Shown here: positions 22,225-35,000 of the stretch, piece by piece
Numbering within the stretch: the first letter of the stretch is position 1
How the letters are laid out: every line of letters starts with the position of its first letter
Origin: Undaria pinnatifida
Lineage: Eukaryota > Sar > Phaeophyceae > Laminariales > Alariaceae
Length of the DNA: 64,000 nt
Assembly: GCA_012845835.1 (NCBI GenBank)
Contig: JABAKD010000016.1
Span: forward strand, 881,343-945,342
Direction: 5' to 3'
The notes under the pieces: model-generated
The model's database searches: none
What the model was told of the DNA's origin: nothing
The model's input: only the letters and a program-made list of their open reading frames with translations
Made by a program: the position numbers and the translations under genes

Positions 22225-23121
22225 TCACAAGTAATCGAATGCTGGCTCGAAGTCGTCGAAGTCATCGAACACCCCTCCATCCCCGCCGCCCACCCATGCG
22301 AGGGCATCGACGTCGTCATCGTCCTCCTCGGCGCCGTCGTCCTCGGCGGCGTTGGGGTCTGCCGTAACGTCCAAATGATCGAGTCATCGAGCCGTTGTAA
22401 GCGGCAATATGATGTGATCCCAAAGGGTGCGCCAGCTAGCGTTGGGCTGCGAAAGCAATTGAGTTAAATCGACACACGACGCGTATGAAAATACGCGGAA
22501 GTGTGGTGAGCTAAAGCTTTATTTTTCCCCATCCGCCGGAGGATGAAAAAAAAAAAAAAAAAAAAAAAAAGATGTGATCCCAAAAAAAACGAATATAGTG
22601 ATCTCGATTTAACTACTTTATAAAATGAAATAAATAATTCCACTACAGCTGTGAGATGGAAGCCTATCGTTGCAAGCTGCATATGCTACTTCGATCGCGT
22701 GCATTAAGGTGTGAGTGTTGGAGAGCAAATAAAATCTGATCGGCTGTTGTAACCTATCCGTTTGTATGGTATGGGATGTATTTTCTTATCACCGGTGAGG
22801 GGAGAGGGGGTGTGCCAGGGGTTACGTATTGTGTTTTGTATTTCATAAGTGAATAGAAGTTGCGATACACGAGAAGCTGTTAGGTGTAAATTAAAAAAAA
22901 AATGAAGCCACCAGCCTGAAATGTACGTGTCAGCACGTAAGATGGCTTACCCATATATGAGCCTTTCATAAACCCCAGAATGTTGTCGCCGATTTCGATG
23001 TCTTTGGCCGTCTCTCCGGTTGTCCCCATGGCACCCCTGTCGTCGCCGCTGGGGTCGTGGAGGCTACCCGCGGTGGAGTCCAAGTCGGAGTTGTCACTGT
23101 CGGCGTTGGCGTCATCAATGT
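22225..23121 (-). CDS. C-terminal two exons of an acidic protein of unknown function
   Basis: Exon A (23121-22951) follows an acceptor ending GCAAACAG and ends at a GTAAGC donor. Exon B (22358-22225) follows an acceptor ending ACGGCAG. Both junctions are phase 1 and the joined frame is open to a TGA at 22227-22225. The visible ~101 residues are strongly acidic: an Asp/Asn/Ser-rich start, a central GDNILGFMKGSYM segment, then Asp/Glu runs and an aromatic-acidic tail ending F-D-Y-L. Codons in exon B are GC-rich at third positions, unlike the surrounding DNA. Upstream exons (coordinates above 23121) were not found. No family is recognised. Confidence 0.45.
22546..22570. repeat. Poly-A run inside the intron of the acidic gene
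   Basis: A 25-base A run on the + strand (T run on the transcribed - strand). Confidence 0.8.
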
Positions 23122-23289
23122 CTGTTTGCAATAAGGACGCAATAAGAGTCATTTCGGTGTCATTAGACCGAGTGTAACGTCGAATCGGGGCGAGTTGACT
23201 TGCACACCTTTGCAGCATGTGCGCAACGGGCATATTGAAATTCTACATGATATTTGAACCTCGATTTTAAACCTCGTATTTTTCTTTGC

Positions 23290-24060
23290 AAATAGTGTGT
23301 GTCAGAGCTGCTCAATGCTCATGCGTGACTCCTCCTACCTAAAATCTATGCTGTCTGGACATATTCAACAAACTTACTCGGAAATAGTGTGTAGGTTCGA
23401 GCTCCCCAATCTCTCGTCTTGTTGTACAAAAAATAAACTACTGCTGTGTGACAATTGACGGTAACTACTTGCAAATAGAGTACGTCGGAGCTCCCTCATC
23501 TCACGCGACTTCTTCAGTAGTACATGAGTAGAAAAAATACCTGCTGTATTGATGTTTACGGCGAAACTACTTGGAAATAGTGTAGGTTCCAGCTCCGCAA
23601 TTTCTCGTCTTACACAAAAATTAAACTGCTGCTGTGACATTTGACGGTAAATACTTGCAAATAGAGTAGGTCGGAGCTCCGTCATCACACATGTTCAGTA
23701 ATACAGGAGTAGAAAAAATACCTGCTGTACTCTTGTTTACGGCGAAACTACTTGGAAATAGTGTAGGTTCCAGCTCCGCAATCTCTCGTCTTACACAAAA
23801 ATTAAACTGCTGCTGTGTGACATTTGACGGTAACTACTTGCAAATAGAGTAGGTCGGAGCTCCGTCATCTCACGCGGCTTGTACAAAAAATACTACATGC
23901 AAGTGACTAGCGGTAATGATAGGGTCAGGTTCGAGCTCCGCAATGTGTATCACACGAGACAATTAACACGTGCCAGGTAACACATGCTGTGCTACTGGTA
24001 CTGCTGTGCGTGTGACATTTGACGGTGAAACTACTTGAATATAGTGTCTAAAAAACATTT
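23290..24060. repeat. 183-bp satellite built from two related ~91-bp halves
   Basis: GCAAATAGAGTA..TCGGAGCTCC recurs at about 23470, 23654 and 23837. GGAAATAGTGTAGGTTC recurs at 23375, 23569 and 23752. Alternating half-units share AACTACTTG.AAATAG and AGCTCC..CATCTC, so the array is a dimer-type tandem repeat with a period of about 183 bp, more decayed toward both ends. Confidence 0.8.
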
Positions 24061-24089
24061 CACTTGCGAGTTATGAAAAAAAAATTGCT

Positions 24090-25250
24090 TGTACATGTGG
24101 GCAGCGTGACGGTGTGGGTAAAAGTGTGACATTGCAAGCGTCCATACCGAACCCTCTGCTCCGCCGACTCCGCCGCAGTCGAGCTCATCTGTGTTTCGCA
24201 GGTGGTACGTGCTTTGGATACACAGAGCTCCCGGTGTCACGAGAACGGAACAGCTGAGCTTGTCAGCAAGTGCGTTGTGTTGCGGTGTATCAACATGTCA
24301 CAGATCGTGCACCCTGGCTGCACGTTTTCTACGACATGCCGAGGAGCCACACCGGGTACCTCAAAGTTGATCGATGATTTCGTGGTGCGGCGGACATCAC
24401 ACAGACCACAAACGCACTCACCTCTCGTTGTGTTGTCCGTCAACACACCCTCTCGTGCCCGGTGTGAGTTCTGTTCCTCTGCGATGAGCTATCCGACCTC
24501 GGATGTCCGTCCTTTTCTGATGAGCTGCTTCTCCGCGGGATGATATCTTTTCTCCGTGGCTTTCTCTCTTTTTTGTAAGGCGTTTTAGTATATGGGCTCA
24601 GGGGTGGCGTTTCACCAAAAAATGTAAAAAATTCTAAAAAACTAAATGGAACAACACTGCTTTTGAGGGACATGGGGTCCTTTGCTGATCTTGCGTCCAC
24701 TATAAAAGGACGAGGTGCCTTAAAAGGGGGGCGATCCGGAGACATTTATTTTGGTTCCCTCATATTCCGCTTTTCCGGTTCGCGGGATCTCTTAAAAGGG
24801 GCCACCTACAGCTTCTAATGTACAAAAAACAAGAGAGCGTTGTAGAGTCACATTTTAATAATCCAGCTTTGAAGCGCAACACGTCTCAAGATCGCGTCGG
24901 GTGCAATTATCACATAGAAAGCACATTTTATTATGCGCATACATACGCAAGAAACTATTAGGCTGTACGTAATATAACATGCCATCAAAACATGGGCGTC
25001 CGATGCCATCATCATCGCTTCGATAATGATTTATGATGCTAATATATATTGGTGTACAGCATAAGAGGTACTTTCAGTAACAATGTAAACAGCAAACCGC
25101 AAGGAAAAGCCAGCGGGGTTTATAACCAAACAAGAGGCGGCATTAATAAACATCTCTTTTTTTGCAGCCGAAAGGAACGGGCCATACCCAGAGGGCAGGC
25201 ACGCGCTTCTCCAGAGAAACAACTTAGTGAGGGAGTTTCCCCCACCTCCT
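24090..25250. other. Unassigned region with two open frames
   Basis: A - strand frame (24745-24440, 101 codons) has a Lys/Arg/Ser-rich C-terminal half and begins at an ATG. A + strand frame of 113 codons (24202-24543) overlaps it. The - strand frame could be an early exon of the acidic gene at 22225-23121, but no consistent splice could be drawn. Neither frame matches a known family. Confidence 0.2.
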
Positions 25251-25251
25251 C

Positions 25252-25258
25252 TATATGA
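25252..25258 (+). promoter_or_regulatory. TATA-like box upstream of the tyrosinase start
   Basis: TATATGA lies about 50 bp before the ATG at 25304, after a pyrimidine-rich stretch. Position and sequence suggest a core promoter; no transcription start is visible from the sequence. Confidence 0.3.
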
Positions 25259-25303
25259 GCGATTGGCAATCATCATACATAGTGCCCTCTCCTTGCGTTG
25301 TGT

Positions 25304-26077
25304 ATGATGGATCCTCATCCCAACGAGGGCGCGATCCCTTGCAAATATGGATCGGTGGACGACTCCAAGCAAGCGATGTTTCACAGCAATTTGCCCCCAA
25401 GGTCGTCGAGATGCCGCTATTCTGCCGTTGGGGAACAACATATCCCACAGCAGCCGAGGAACAACCTGAGAGAACCGGCCAGGCGAGTTGTTTCACGGAG
25501 GCTCGTCGTCACTGTTCTGTGCGGCTTGGCCTTTCTGGCGGGATATAGCATGTCGTTGAGCCGTAACACAGCCACTGGGAGCACTGTGAAAGCCAGTACG
25601 TTTTTCGAGGTTGGAGCCAACGCGGGCAACACTGCTACCGAAGTTGGACACGACCCATCATCATCTGTTGCTGTCTCGGCCCTCGAATTCACTGCGCTCA
25701 ATTTCTACCACGTTCGGGATGGGAAGCCTGGCCAGGACTACCCTTGGCTGAAGGACGTCAAGCTCATCGAGCCGCACCGCGACACGACCCTCGCGGTCAT
25801 TGGGGCGCGCGAGGGGTTCGTCTATCGCTGGGAAGTGCGCTCGCCGGGCACCAGCAGCATCGACTCGGGCGGAGTAGCAGGAGAAGTGCAGGCTACGGCG
25901 ACAGGGGCAGTGGCCATTGTGGTCCTCACCCAACTCAACGAGAACGTGATCGTACTCGAGGAGGTCGACGGGAACGGCCAAGTGACGAACCGGTTGGAGG
26001 AGACGGTACTGGTGAAGTACGTGCGCAGGGAGATTAGGGCTCTGACGGATGGCGAGAGGGAGGAGCTGCTAGATGCG
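25304..26077 (+). CDS. Tyrosinase exon 1: membrane anchor and N-terminal domain
   Basis: 258 codons, ending in phase 0 before GTGAGC. The ATG at 25304 (followed directly by a second ATG) is chosen as the first in frame. Residues ~67-85 are the hydrophobic anchor, preceded by Arg-rich sequence that fits a cytosolic N-terminus. Residues ~105-230 form a beta-rich N-terminal domain. The exon ends with VKYVRREIRALTDGEREELL, the segment that normally precedes the copper domain in stramenopile-type tyrosinases. The frame continues past the donor for 52 codons of low-complexity intron sequence. Confidence 0.88.
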
Positions 26078-29000
26078 GTGAGCGTAGCGCAACACAGGAA
26101 AAACAGAAGTACAACCGCCCCCCCCCTTCCCCGCGAAAACAACGGAAAGAGGGAGAGGCCTGATCGTCTGCAAACAATGCTTGATAAATGCACCCCGGGG
26201 GACGGCTGTATGCATACTACGAGGACCGAGTAATACATTGCGCTTAATCATGCTCGTTTATGTATCAAAGTGTACCTGGTATACCGTAGATATCCTTGCA
26301 TCATACAGGCAGGCTTTATTAAAATACACAGACCGTAATACGCGCGATCGGAGTATCACACACAGCCTGCAAAGATGAGTTTCGACAAAATTTCGATCTC
26401 ACAGCTGGAGTGTATTTTCATTTTTTATAATGAATATTTTGCCAAAATCAACTCTGGTGAGTGCAGCGGGGCGCGTGGCCGGTAAACCCCCGCCCTATGC
26501 GGACCTTTCGCCGGATTCAGCCTCATGGAGGGTGCGGCGGTTGCGTGCGGCAAGGACGATGCCGTCTTCTATCTGTAAAAGACCCTCACCGGCTGCCTCG
26601 GCGTTCAACAACACGTACCGTATAACACGGATGATGGTACACACTCCTTGAATAGCCCACACCCCCGACGAAAGCACCCTCGGGGGTGTTTTTGTTTTAT
26701 TTTTTTGGACTGTCACCTTATCCTCATCCCCGACAGTGCGTCGAATATCATACGTGTTATCATATCAACTCGCATAATCATATATCCGTGATGACAGGAC
26801 AAGCTCCACTTACTCTGGAGCTGAGGAATACCCCCAGGAAAAAATCACAAAAAAAAACCACAAGTAGTGGTACACGCATATCATAGCTGACGCAATTCAT
26901 GCCTCCGCCAGAAAAATATAAAAAGTGAAATCGGGAGTCAGCGTACGATGTGCCAGGTTCATACTGGTCCATACGTCGCACTACTCGCGCCTGAAAAAAG
27001 CGATTACACCGCTTCCCATCCAGAATAGACTACCACGTACCATGGTATATATCACACGTGGCGCCTATCACTACGCATACGCGCGTCAGACTCAAGTCAA
27101 TTGGAAAACAGAAAATTCAAAAGTTTAAAAAGGAAAAAGACATGAAAGAAAAGAAAGAAAAAGTGTTTTACGGTACCAGGTACCAGATAATATGCCTTTT
27201 AGAACTACAAACAAATACGAATCACCCAATAAATTCCAGGAGTTTGTGCCCGAAAACGTGGATGCAGCTTCATAGAGGTTAGTGCGACAAGCATACAGGG
27301 GGGGGAAATGTGAAACGCAGTAGGGGGGAAGGGTGATGCAACAGAGTAGCTCCAATTAGTACCGGCACGAAAAATGTGGCAAATATACTTGCTTTGCCCT
27401 CGATGCGTGGATATGCGAACACCAGACCTTTCAGCGCAGCAGTGTGCAGCGTTGTGTGTCTTCCAGTATACCACGGCAGCAAAATTGGCATGGACACGCA
27501 CATTCCCCGATTTCTGTTGTTTATCCCACACCATGGCATACTTTGCCTGGCATACCCCGTGTGCTCGCATCACAGCCTAATGGGGGAAAGGCTAATAGAA
27601 ATGCTGTACCGCCGTTCTCTCAGCACACGCATCTCCCTCTACGCAACGCTCGGCTGGGTCAGTAGCACGCTATTTGTGTGCCGTAAAACATAGCATGCAT
27701 TAAGTAGCTAGGGCGGTTACCGCCTCTTTGGGGGCAAGGTTAGAACCTCAGCAAGTTAATACCTTGTAGGCCGATCAGCCGCAGTATATCGAATAGGGCG
27801 GCTTCTCAATATTGCGCGACCAAACTCCTGGCACTACCACGACTGAAAACCGATGCCCTTATACCTGGTATATAGGTTCGACTAATCTGTACTGATACTA
27901 CAAAGTAATAGCTGCACACGGAACTCATCAAAGACCTCCGATACCAATACCAGGTACATGATAGCAGATTTATCGTAGGGGGGGGTCATGGCCCTCGCGG
28001 TAGGAGATAACAAAGCAATGGGGATAGGGGCGTGTCGGAACGCTCAGGTAAGGCAGGCGGGCAGATTCTGAGCGAGGGGGATGATAAAAGGCTGGATCAT
28101 GCAAGGTGCATTGTAGTACGGCATGCAACGTAGAGGAAACAAACTCACCTCAGATGTCACAGACTTAGCCAGCTTGAGAAGGGTGTTTAGGTTCAAACTC
28201 CAATAAATAATCACCAGGAGGCTAGAAGGAACAGGGGGGGCGGGGTGACATATTCGCACCCACAGCCTACGACATAACCTGGATTCGGCTTAAGAAGACA
28301 ACCCATGGAGTCAGACAATGATAGCAGGTGCCAGGTACCATGTATCCAACAAGGGAAGCCATAGGATTGGCACAATAGCAAGAGTAATCGAGTTTGGGCT
28401 GGAGGCCGGTAGCGAACGTTATCGTACAACATGTATAAGATTACTGAACCCTCGCAAAAAATCGGGTTACGAGTAGTAGTTCCTCGTTTGATTGCAGCTT
28501 GGGCTTTATTCTTCCTACTGGCTATGGGTGATCGAGTTCGACCTGGACGTTGTCGAAGGGAAAAAGTATTAAATATCAATCATATGAAATATTACACACA
28601 TACATACGAAGTACGTAGGTATTTCATCACGTGGATATTTCATCATTGTAATGGTGTTTTCGACGGTAGGCACCAGTCAGTGGTCAGTGGCGTGCGAGCC
28701 GTGCGAAGACCACATTCACTCCTCGTCACTCGTCACAGATTCCCCGATGGAGTAGTAGGTGAATCTTGTCCCCACATTAGTCAATGTTGTGGGTTTAAGT
28801 CGCCCCGAACGCATACTCGTGCTCGTAAAAACTTTTTCTTGAGCGTCAAAAATAACTTGCGGAAAGCCCTAGACCGTGGGTTGCCAAAATTCAATGAAAA
28901 TCAACGAGCAAAGAAAAAGCTGATGGAAACAGTGGGAACGCTACCGGCAAGCGCTATGCGCGATAAAGTAAAGGCAAGTGCCGGGGAGTAGGTGGGAGGA

Positions 29001-32000
29001 CACCTGTGTCCACGGTTTGACCAGAAGGTGGCTGAATGAAAAAGCTCTTACGAATTGAGCCGGAATGCGAAAGTGATGATAACAAAAATATAAAAACAGA
29101 ATACCCCCCCAGAAAACTGTAGAAACAATATCCTCATGGTATCAGGTATGTATCTGGTACTTCGTAAAATGCAGTGATGGTCCAGATATGAGACGACCTA
29201 CAGTAGTAGTGACACGTGGCTTGGACTCGCCTTAGAGCTGTACTGGTCTGATAGCCGAATATCACCTACATAAGGCGACACGCCTATTATTAGTCAAAGG
29301 TACCGTACCGGTATAAGGCGATTCGCCCTGTTAGAAAGGTACTACTCGGCCGTGTGGCGAAAACAAGACCTTGAGTGAGTTCTAATTTTGGCGGTTGAAG
29401 CTGCATGACGGGACTTAACTTGTGCTCTTCCGTGTGGCCGTGCGGTGCATTTGCTCGCGAGCTTGACCTCACCTCAACAACATTCCATCAGGATCGTATG
29501 CAATAGAGCGCAGCTGTGGGGCGATACAATAATCAAAAGTCCGCTAGGGTGTATCTTGAACGGACGGTACGGCCACGGCTCTGCCCGTGGCGCTAGATTT
29601 GTGCTGCCCATGGTGGTATTGCAGGGTATGGTATTGCTCGTTTAGTGTTCTGTGATGTAGCAATCTCTGCGCGAAAATTCAATAGCCATAATTGGGGCAA
29701 ACGTAAGTCCTAAACGGCCTTTATTTTTTCGCTGGTAGTCGCTGTGGTACCCTGGTAGCCGTTACATGGTATGAAACGTACACCAGCAGTAGTAAACGCC
29801 CTTCCCCGCGACGGGAAAAGAACACTATAGTTTATCATTAATGCCATCAATCTCCGATCAAGACTATACGACTACAGCAGTATCAAGCACAACTTACAGC
29901 TATTTATTAGTCGCGTGCCATGAACATTCCAGTCCCCAGTGTGCAGGTCTTATGCAACCTTGCCAACAAGAAACCATCCAGTGGGGCTGAGGGTTATACA
30001 CCGTGCCGGGCGGTATCGAACGGAGAGACTGCCGTTTTCGTCTGCGGGTTGTTTTGAGTTGTGGGTGTATGGCAGTACTTCTGATTGCGGGAAATGACCC
30101 TATCCTCCCTGGGCGTAGCGAGAACTCGACGTTGCCTCCCGAGGATCAACTCCCACCGCGCGCTGGGCTCACGAACCCCAGCCGATCAGCAACCCAGCGA
30201 CGAGCTAGGCAGCTAGGAGGTTTGGGGTTTCTGCACCATGCGCGGCTGTATTGATCAACGAGGTTGTTGGAGTTGTAGATTCATGGGAGGATTTCTTGCA
30301 CGCGGAGAGGAGAACTCTTCGTCCCCCGATGCGGCGGCACCTCGACGTTGTTCCCGAGAGGGCAGCGCTCGCCTCGCGCAGGCTCCATGGGTCCCAGTCA
30401 GGCAGCAATCGGCCGAGGTGTGCCTTGGAGTTCCACACCGCGCGGGGCGGTATCAACCCTAGGGATCACCGTTCTCATCCTCGGGGTGTCGGAGTTGTAG
30501 AATATTGAATAATTTATCATCCGGGGATGGAATATTATCGTCCCCGGGTGCGACGGGACCTCGGCTGCAATACCCTGGCTCCACGAGTCAGCAATCGGCA
30601 ATCCGCCGATGGGGTTGGGGTTTTCACACCATGGGGGTCGGTGTTCGCCAGGGGGCTCACCGTTTTCGCCCCCGGACTGTTGGATTGGTAGATGTGTATG
30701 GAAAGATTGATGATGAGGGCTTTGAATTTCATCGTTCCTGGGTGCGGCGGGATCTCGACGTTGTCGCGGGGGCAACCCATGACGCGCGCTGGGCCCATGA
30801 GGCCCAGCCCATCAGCAATCAGCCGATGGGTGTGGGGCTTCCACATCATGCCGACCCGAGGGATCACCGCTTTCGCCCCCAGGGCGTTATATTTGAAGAT
30901 ATACGGAAGGATTCCTGATCGAGGGAGGGGACCTCATCGTCAACCGGTGCGGCGAGACCTCGAGATTGTCCCAAGGGGCAAGTTTTGATTTGCGCTTGCT
31001 CCATGAGTCAGAAATCAGCCGATGAGGGAGGGTAGGAATCATCCCACGGTAGGGGTTGCAGTTGTTGGATTACCGAATATTGTGCATGTCCGATTGAGCT
31101 CCTCAAGTGAGGAACTAGCGGTTAATCATTGATCAAGTAGTTGAACGAATATATGTTTATTTAAGTCTAAGGCATAGAAGCTTGGTCGGGTTGTGCCACC
31201 GAATGCTTTCAAAGTCATTTTTCGGGTGGGATCTTGAGCTAGCTCCTCATGTTAGGAGCTCAGGAGCTTTCTGCTGCAACCCTTCCGTGGGATGGCTCGC
31301 GGGGTTTCCACACCGTGCGGGGCGGTATCGACCGGAGGGATCATTTTTTCGTCCCCGGATTTGTTGGAGTTGTGGTTGTTGGGAAGGATTGCTGGTAAGG
31401 CAATGGGACCTTGACCTCCCTCGTGGGTGACGCTGGGTCCATGAGCCCAGGTTAACCACCGATCAGCCAATGGGCAGGGCTTTTCACACCGTGTGGGGCG
31501 GGGTCGACTCGAAGGATCACCGATTTCGTCACCGTTAGGGGGAGGGTTGGAGACATGGAGGGATTTTCGAAGAGGCGATGGAACCCTGTCTTCTCCGGGC
31601 ACGGCGGAATCTCCGTGCCTCTCTTGTGGATGTAATATTCCTCTGCAGCACCAACGTTCTAGCAAAGAGCAAGCGGCCTCTGGTAGATATTTGATCGTCT
31701 AATCAGCAGCCCAAAGCGCAATTCAAAATTGTATGCCGGCGCCAAGGCTGGCTCGATGGCTGTCAGGACTGCCTCGGAATTGTCGGTATTGCCCAGTGCG
31801 TGACAGCCACAACTCGATCCGACGTGAGAACTAGTGTTTTGCTAGTTGAGTCCCCAACCCTCTCTACCCATGCCGCGCGGCGGGACAGAAACTCTCTGGG
31901 TCGTGAGGCCATGAAGACCGCCATCGTGTTTGCTGTGATTGTGATATGCTGTGTGATGTACTACTCGGAGAGTAAATATAACAGCCATGTTGGGAAATAA

Positions 32001-35000
32001 TTATGGAGTTCAAACGGCAATTACATTTTTGGTTGTCGGTTATCATCTACCAGGTATATGCAACGCCATAGCTCGACGTGGTATGAGACCAAGCGTTCTG
32101 CCGGTTGTGTCGCCCACCTTTGTATCCATGCCTCGAGGCCGGGCTGAAACGCTTTGAATAACGAGGTAATCTATACACAGATGATAAAAATAAATAAATT
32201 AGAGGTATACTACTATTGCTGCCTCGCGTGATACCATGGGCACGAAATCACTTGCACTACATAAAGGAATGTCGGGCGCTGAGACACCCACTGCGAAGAA
32301 GCAACGACGCCCCAACGACCCCCAAGCATGACTTGAAAATAGTTTCATCAGTATAAAAACGCTCTGCCATGAAAGCTGTAGTTCTTGCTTGACTGAACTC
32401 TGACAAGCCCTAACAACAGTCATACCAACCCTCGTGTGAGTGCCCAATGCGGAGCCAGAGGGGCGTCGGCATAGCACTATTCACCGTCGGCCCCTAAGAA
32501 AGACGGCCTTGAATCTTCACAACACACCTCCACGCTACGCTCGCCCCACATGATTAGGGGCAGCCACTTTCCCTGGCAACTTTTTTGAACTGACGCGTAC
32601 ATCTCCCGCGGCGCACGACATATTTAACGGAGAATTGCCGCAGTTGTAAAACAATGGGGCGATGTTGTGCGGCCAGGGGGCGGGGTTGACTTGTTATTTT
32701 ATTGTGTTGGAGTCGTCTGAATAAGGCGACCACCCGCCTTATATAGGTACGGTACCTATATTGGGCGCCCCCCCTCGTATAAGCTCCCATCAATAGTCGT
32801 GTCAAGACATTTTAGGTCGCCTTATAGCCGTCCTCGCCTGGTAAAGTATGCCTTAGAGCGGGATCGCCCTTGGATACCTTCATATATCTCGTTTCCATTG
32901 TCAACCTTTGCATACGGTCGATTTTGTATTTATGTGCTGTGGCCCTTTTACAGATGTTTCAACTGTGGGCGGTACGAGCGGACGAAGGCGATGGGAAGGA
33001 AATTTACGGGGAAGACTACGCTGACGTGTACGCCATCAACCGACTGCACTACAAAGCCACCATGAACAACACTTGCGATCACGTGAGATTCCGTTTACGA
33101 TGGCTGCGCCATCTATGTCGGCTACGAGTGTACGACAATGGATTATGTTTTGGCTGTGGGCATGAAGGTACACGTTTAATGTGTGACGAACAGCCACTCA
33201 GTTAATCTATTGCCATGCAACACCTTGACCTGTCCTCATAATACGAGATACTCCATAGGGACAGTCTCCGCCCAATCCACCTACGAGCAGCGCGGCAAGT
33301 TTTTCGACTGTAAAAAGTATTCCCCCCTAATCCATCGGCGTGGAATTTCCTCGACAACCGAGAGTGGGCGAACCTGCAACATTCCACGCGTGCCTCGTGA
33401 AAAAAAAAAAACGTTAACAATCAGATCAACATTTTTTTGGTGGTGTATTCTGTTTCAAAATCGTTTGAAACGCTTGGCACTCATACGTACGTAGGGATAC
33501 GCAATAACCTCCACCAGGTATCACTTTGCTGTTGTTGCGCATATATAGTAGGCAGTATGGCCAGTTTGGTCGTCAAATTGAGGTTTTCGCCAAACAAGGG
33601 GGCTTCGGCGTATATACACCGCTTGTTTTGCGCGACAATGTTGGGCAGGTGTATGCCACGGTGTAGAGTGCACCTCTTGTTCCTGAGGATCATCACCTGA
33701 CGAGCGGTGTACGCCACCCAAAAGCCAACTTTGAAAAAAACTGGATGGGCAACACGATGACAATGACGAGGGACCATTGTAACTGTAGATGAAAACCGAA
33801 GTATTATAAACACAAAAAAATATTCCAAGGAATTGATGGGATAGTTTCTTAGCGAGGGAACTCCGGCAGCCAGGTTTATTTTGACCAAACCGTGCTGCCC
33901 CTGCCGTAGCTAGCAGACGTCAGTATGTTCAAGCTTGATTAAATAGGAATTTTGGTTGGTCATGGTTCCCGTTCAGCGTGTAGTTTTGCCCCTTGCCCTT
34001 ATTTCGCGTTGCCTGTGATTCGGGGTCCGAAAGCAGCCCCCCCCGCGGCCGCCCTCTCATCGCTTCGCCACGAGTCATGCTACACATTGCCAGGACGTCA
34101 CATATACTTCCTTCTAGTTTCCGTCCCTCATCGACTCGGCCACCGTGAACTGTGCGCACTCGCGGCATGTATGCCTCCATCACGTTGTGGGTTTCAAGAT
34201 CAACACCAAGCTAGTGCTTAGGAAAGGCCTAGAGGATGATTCGTTGCTACGAGACTCGAACCTGGGAGCTCTACCTTGTTATCCATGATGTTGACAGAGT
34301 GCACACCAAAATCCCCTTAACTGCACGTACTTGCTTTTAATATGAAGATGTGAAAGCTTTTCCCGATTTTTTTATCGAGGACACCAAAGCTTCCTCGCTG
34401 CCCCCCCCGACTAATAATGTTTGCCGCGATACTCTTGTTTTTTTATAGTACACCGCTACTTTTGGTCTTTCAAAGTATATGTTCCTGCTTACGTGTTGTC
34501 CGAGAGACTGTCACGAACCAGCCAGTGGGCACAATTAGTTACGTTAAGCGCATGTTGCACCCTTCCCCTCCCCCTTTCTCTTACTCCTGTCTTCAGTGCG
34601 TTACAGGTAATCTTGTTGGCATCCAGGATATCCAGGTTGTCAATAGTAGTGTTGACTACCAACATTCATTCCACAAATTGGATGATAACCCACAAAAGAG
34701 CTCCCCACAACTTTTTCCTTCCGAAAAGATTTCCGGGTGGTAAGGGTGATGAATAGGATTAGGAGATTAAGGCCAAGAATAATTCAGCTATTTTGTGGAA
34801 GCTAGGTCAAGGTGCATACAGCATTACACAGGTTTACAACCACCAAAAATACGATACGCAGGCATTGTCAACCACCTACATACATACAGACAGGCTGGTT
34901 GAAGTTAAACGACACAAATATATTCCCCGGCGAATGTCCACGCCGTCTTTTTGATTCAGACGGTGAAATTTTGCACACACGTCTTCTATGTGCCATTCTG

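Noticed and set aside
23290-24060. CRISPR array
   Set aside because: The whole unit repeats with gradual divergence. There are no short conserved repeats separated by unique spacers, and the genome is eukaryotic.
34245-34300. Possible tRNA gene on the - strand with a GGTTCGAGTC B box
   Set aside because: No matching acceptor stem and no A box at the right distance; at most a decayed SINE fragment.
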